From: Comamonadaceae bacterium
Lineage (GTDB): Bacteria; Pseudomonadota; Gammaproteobacteria; Burkholderiales; Burkholderiaceae_C
Direction: 5' to 3'
DNA: 64,000 bases
Assembly (NCBI GenBank): GCA_027488985.1
Contig: JAIYAR010000010.1
Span: forward strand, 1-64,000
Below, piece by piece: positions 61,260-64,000 of this stretch. The stretch's first letter is position 1. Each line of letters opens with the position of its first letter. The notes below the pieces were generated by a model, which saw nothing but the letters and a program-made list of their open reading frames with translations, ran no database searches and was not told the origin of the DNA. The translations under genes were made by a program, and so were the position numbers.

Positions 61260-61742
61260 ATGATGAATATCCGCATCGGTGAAGGCTGGGACACCCACCA
61301 ACTGGTCGAGGGCCGCAAACTCATTCTGGGTGGGGTGGAGATCCCGCACACCAAAGGGCTGCTGGGCCATTCGGACGCCGACGCCTTGTTGCACGCCATT
61401 ACCGATGCGTTGTTGGGTGCCGCAGCTTTGGGCGACATCGGCAAGCACTTTCCGGACACTGATGCCCAGTACAAGGGTGCTGACTCCACCGTGTTACTCG
61501 CCAAAGTGGCGGCTGATGTGCGGGCTTTGGGCTACCACATCATCAACCTCGATAGCACCGTGATCGCCCAGGCACCCAAGCTGGCGCCGCATATTCACGC
61601 CATGCGGGAGCGGATTGCTTTTGTGCTGGACCTGGATATCGGTTGTGTGAACGTCAAGGCCAAAACAGCGGAGAAGATGGGCCCGGTCGGTGAAGGCCGT
61701 GCCATGGAAGCGCGCGCAGTGGTCCTGCTCAGCAAACCCTGA
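61260..61742 (+). CDS. ispF: 2-C-methyl-D-erythritol 2,4-cyclodiphosphate synthase
   Basis: IspF cyclises the CDP-ME phosphate with loss of CMP. The 160-residue protein shows the zinc ligands in GWDTHQL and [45 protein letters not shown] and [10 protein letters not shown]. It follows ispD in the usual order. ATG at 61260 or the next ATG three bases on could be the start. Confidence 0.97.
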   Translation: MMNIRIGEGWDTHQLVEGRKLILGGVEIPHTKGLLGHSDADALLHAITDALLGAAALGDIGKHFPDTDAQYKGADSTVLLAKVAADVRALGYHIINLDSTVIAQAPKLAPHIHAMRERIAFVLDLDIGCVNVKAKTAEKMGPVGEGRAMEARAVVLLSKP

Positions 61743-61765
61743 GCCGGTCCCACCGCCGGGCAGGC

Positions 61766-63175
61766 TTAGAAGCGGGTGGCCCGCTGCAGACGCAGGTTGG
61801 CCGACAGTCCACCGGTGGTTGAATTGGCAATATGGAAAGTGCCGCCCATGCGCTGCATGGTTTTTTCCACGATGGCCAGACCCAAGCCCGCACCATTCGC
61901 TGCCGTGCGAGCGGCTTCGCCGCGGAAGAAGGGTTGGGTGAGCTGGTAGAGCTGCTCGGGTGCGACACCGATGCCATGGTCGCGCAGTTTCACCAGCACC
62001 CACTTGTCTTTGGCTACTGCCGAAATGTGGATGTCCGCAATGCCGGTATGCACGGATTTGCCATAGCGCCGGGCGTTCTCCAGCAGGTTGGTAATGACGC
62101 GTCCGAGCTCGACCTCGTCAGCGTAAACCAGCATGTCATCTTCCATGTCCACCCGCACTTGGACGTCCGGCAGTTTGCGCATGGAGTAAATGCAGGTGTC
62201 CACCACATCACCCAGGACCACCGGCGTGAGGCTCACCCGGTCAGGTCGGGCGTAGTCGAGAAATTTGTCAATAATGGCGTCGAGCTGGCTGATGTCGGCC
62301 GCCATGTGGGCGCGGGCCTCTTCGTTGTTGACGCTCATCTCGGTTTCAAGGCGCAGGCGGGCGAGTGGAGTGCGCAGGTCATGTGAAATGCCGGCCAGCA
62401 TCAGCGCGCGATCTTGCTCCACCTTGGCCAGTTTCTGGGCCATGCGGTTGAAACCGATATTGACCTCGCGGATCTCGCTGGTGTTCACGTGCTCATCGAG
62501 CTGGCTGGCGCTAAAGTTTCCTTCCCTCATGCGACTGGCCGCAAACGACAGTTCTTTGAGCGGGCGGTTGATCAGACCTGCAATCAGCGCAGCGCCTGCC
62601 AGGGACATGACGGTCGCCACAATCAGCCAGATCAGCCAAGTCGTGCCGCCTGCAGGATTGAACTTGGCCTGGTCGGTTTGTAGCCAGTAGTCATCGCCGT
62701 CAATCACAAAGCTCACCCACAGACCCTGCTGGCCATTCATGCTGCTGGCCACCACGGTGCCTTTGCCTAGCCGGGTGCCCAGCTCGGCAACGACAAGGCG
62801 GCTGAAGGCGTCGTTGTCTTTGGACTCAAAGGTGTCGCCAGGCTCACGCGGCACAATGCGCAGACCTTCCTCGTCCTTCATGGTCTTGATGAGCGAAATG
62901 CGTGCAATGCCGTCAGCATAAACAAGCGCTGCCCGGCTCAGGTTGACTTGGGAGGCCAGTAGCTGGGCGGTCTGCACCGCACGGGGTTCAAATTCCAGGG
63001 CACGCAGAGTCTGCAGCCACGCCATGATGCTGCCGATCAGCAGAATGGCGATCAGGAAAAAAGTGCGCCAGAACAGACTGACCCGCGAGAACGGCTTGCG
63101 CCATCCACTGGGTTCATCTTCAGCCAGATCAGCGGGAGCACTGGCGTCAAAGTCAGGAATTTGGGTGGCTTGCAA
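61766..63175 (-). CDS. envZ: Sensor histidine kinase, EnvZ-like
   Basis: The 469-residue membrane kinase has a first membrane segment (about 36-55), a periplasmic part of about 120 residues, a second segment (about 178-202), HAMP (203-255), the phospho-acceptor H265 in GISHDLRTPLARL, the N box NLLENARRYG, and glycine boxes DHGIGV and GAGLGLAIVEK. It follows ompR by 17 bases and forms its pair. The start is a TTG at 63175 with weak SD; no ATG lies before the first membrane segment. Confidence 0.92.
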   Translation of the reverse strand: MQATQIPDFDASAPADLAEDEPSGWRKPFSRVSLFWRTFFLIAILLIGSIMAWLQTLRALEFEPRAVQTAQLLASQVNLSRAALVYADGIARISLIKTMKDEEGLRIVPREPGDTFESKDNDAFSRLVVAELGTRLGKGTVVASSMNGQQGLWVSFVIDGDDYWLQTDQAKFNPAGGTTWLIWLIVATVMSLAGAALIAGLINRPLKELSFAASRMREGNFSASQLDEHVNTSEIREVNIGFNRMAQKLAKVEQDRALMLAGISHDLRTPLARLRLETEMSVNNEEARAHMAADISQLDAIIDKFLDYARPDRVSLTPVVLGDVVDTCIYSMRKLPDVQVRVDMEDDMLVYADEVELGRVITNLLENARRYGKSVHTGIADIHISAVAKDKWVLVKLRDHGIGVAPEQLYQLTQPFFRGEAARTAANGAGLGLAIVEKTMQRMGGTFHIANSTTGGLSANLRLQRATRF

Positions 63176-63192
63176 ACGGTTTTTCCAGTGGG

Positions 63193-63927
63193 TCAGGCAG
63201 CTGCTTCATCCGGCACAAACACATAGCCGACGCCCCAGACCGTCTGGATAAAGCGGGGGGTGGTGGGGTCGGTTTCCAGCAGTTTGCGCAAGCGGGAGAC
63301 TTGGACATCCAGGCTGCGGTCAAAGGGTTCGAACTCCCGGCCACGCGAGAGCTGGGCCAGTTTTTCCCGGGAAAGTGGAATGCGGGGGTGGCGCACCAGC
63401 GCCTTGAGCATGGCAAATTCACCCGTAGTCAGCGTGATCTCCTGGTCCGCTTTTTTGAGGGTACGCAGGCCGAGGTCAAACACGAAGGTACCGAACTTCA
63501 CCACTTCGTTGTCGCTGGAGGGCGCGCCTGGCGCCTCCTGGGTAGGCCGGCGGCGCAACACTGCATGGATACGCGCCAGGAGCTCGCGGGGGTTGAACGG
63601 TTTGCCCAGGTAGTCGTCCGCACCCACTTCAAGGCCCACGATGCGGTCGATGTCCTCGCCCTTGGCAGTCAGCATGATGACGGGGGTTACATCGTTGGCA
63701 GCGCGCAGGCGGCGGCAGATGGAGAGGCCATCTTCACCGGGCATCATCAGATCCAGCACGATGAGATCTGCGGTTTCACGCAGCATGATTCGGGTTAGCG
63801 ACTTGCCGTCTTCGGCCAAAAAGACCTCAAAGCCTTCCTGGGTCAGGTACCGGCGAAGCAGGTCACGGATGCGCGCATCGTCATCCACCACAAGGATTTT
63901 GTTGGGTCGGTTGGATTGGGCTTGCAT
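63193..63927 (-). CDS. ompR: OmpR-family response regulator
   Basis: The 244-residue regulator has a receiver domain (acidic pair VVDDDARIRDLL, phospho-acceptor D59 in VLDLMMPGEDGL, Lys in LGKPFNPREL) and a winged-helix DNA-binding domain (ILTTGEFAMLKALVRHP-like segment, RSLDVQVSRLRKLLETDP, TVWGVGYVFVPD). It matches OmpR itself rather than other family members, and works with the kinase downstream, likely in osmotic or envelope control. Confidence 0.95.
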   Translation of the reverse strand: MQAQSNRPNKILVVDDDARIRDLLRRYLTQEGFEVFLAEDGKSLTRIMLRETADLIVLDLMMPGEDGLSICRRLRAANDVTPVIMLTAKGEDIDRIVGLEVGADDYLGKPFNPRELLARIHAVLRRRPTQEAPGAPSSDNEVVKFGTFVFDLGLRTLKKADQEITLTTGEFAMLKALVRHPRIPLSREKLAQLSRGREFEPFDRSLDVQVSRLRKLLETDPTTPRFIQTVWGVGYVFVPDEAAA

Positions 63928-64000
63928 GGCGTCCTCAGATTTGTAACAGGCGGGATTTTGCGCGGATGGACGCGCAAACCGGCGCCTTGGGCTGCCGCTT

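Noticed and set aside
1..64000. CRISPR arrays, rRNA genes, insertion sequences or complete tRNA genes
   Set aside because: None seen: no regularly spaced identical repeats, no transposase motifs and no full cloverleaf.

Overview
The window looks like a chromosome segment of a betaproteobacterium of the family Comamonadaceae, most like Rhodoferax or a close relative. This rests on the phaCAB operon, the DUF4102-integrase island edge at a tRNA end, the zapA-6S RNA arrangement, a complete aerobic cobalamin locus, and a dispersed repeat containing AGCTGCTCGCGC that I recall from Comamonadaceae genomes. No search could be run, so the genus is an inference.

Layout. 1-2790 is the right edge of an integrated element: the start of a DUF7003-like gene, two tyrosine recombinases, candidate arm sites, and a displaced tRNA 3' end (tRNA-Pro-like) that marks the junction. 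2801-14412 is mostly core: tdk, an EcsC-like protein, an exonuclease/GIY-YIG fusion, a Nudix hydrolase, a cyclic-di-GMP (GEMM-I) riboswitch in front of a secreted subtilase, two gentisate-pathway-like genes, yfiH, and phaC-phaA, followed by phaB to 15239. 15452-20793 holds an HD-GYP protein overlapping a PAS-GGDEF-EAL protein, a TauE/SafE exporter, 6S RNA, zapA and a small coiled-coil gene.

20846-49309 is a nearly complete oxygen-dependent cobalamin locus. Riboswitch 1 leads cobB(cbiA), a BtuF-like protein, cobU, a CbiM-like permease, cobO, cobW, cobN and chlI/chlD. An AT-rich three-gene insertion follows (32254-34537). Next come the corrin-ring genes cobG-H-I-J and cobL-E-M-F on the minus strand with cobK on the plus strand, then cbiB, a cobD-like decarboxylase, a secreted alpha/beta hydrolase and cobQ. 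Riboswitch 2 leads cobT, cobS and the cobC phosphatase. Missing from the window are cobA (uroporphyrinogen methyltransferase), bluB and the ATPase partners of the CbiM-like protein.

49358-64000 is core again: nth between two paralogous HDOD genes, an aminotransferase, a receiver-domain protein, a DsbA-family protein, PhoD, serB-mfd, ispD-ispF, and an OmpR/EnvZ pair.

The most interesting observations are these. (1) A dnaX-like minus-1 frameshift cassette (SD-like AGGAG, seven As, 10-bp hairpin) sits at the end of chlI and would fuse it to the VWA domain, giving both cobaltochelatase AAA+ subunits from one gene. (2) About ten copies of a 50-65 bp repeat are present. Five lie inside genes, all in the same orientation and reading frame, and encode the same peptide pattern in YfiH, CobU, CbiB (twice) and CobS. 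(3) cobK and cobL are divergent and share one CATG as their start codons. (4) A c-di-GMP riboswitch precedes a secreted protease. (5) Two B12 riboswitches bracket a corrin-ring operon that has no room for one.
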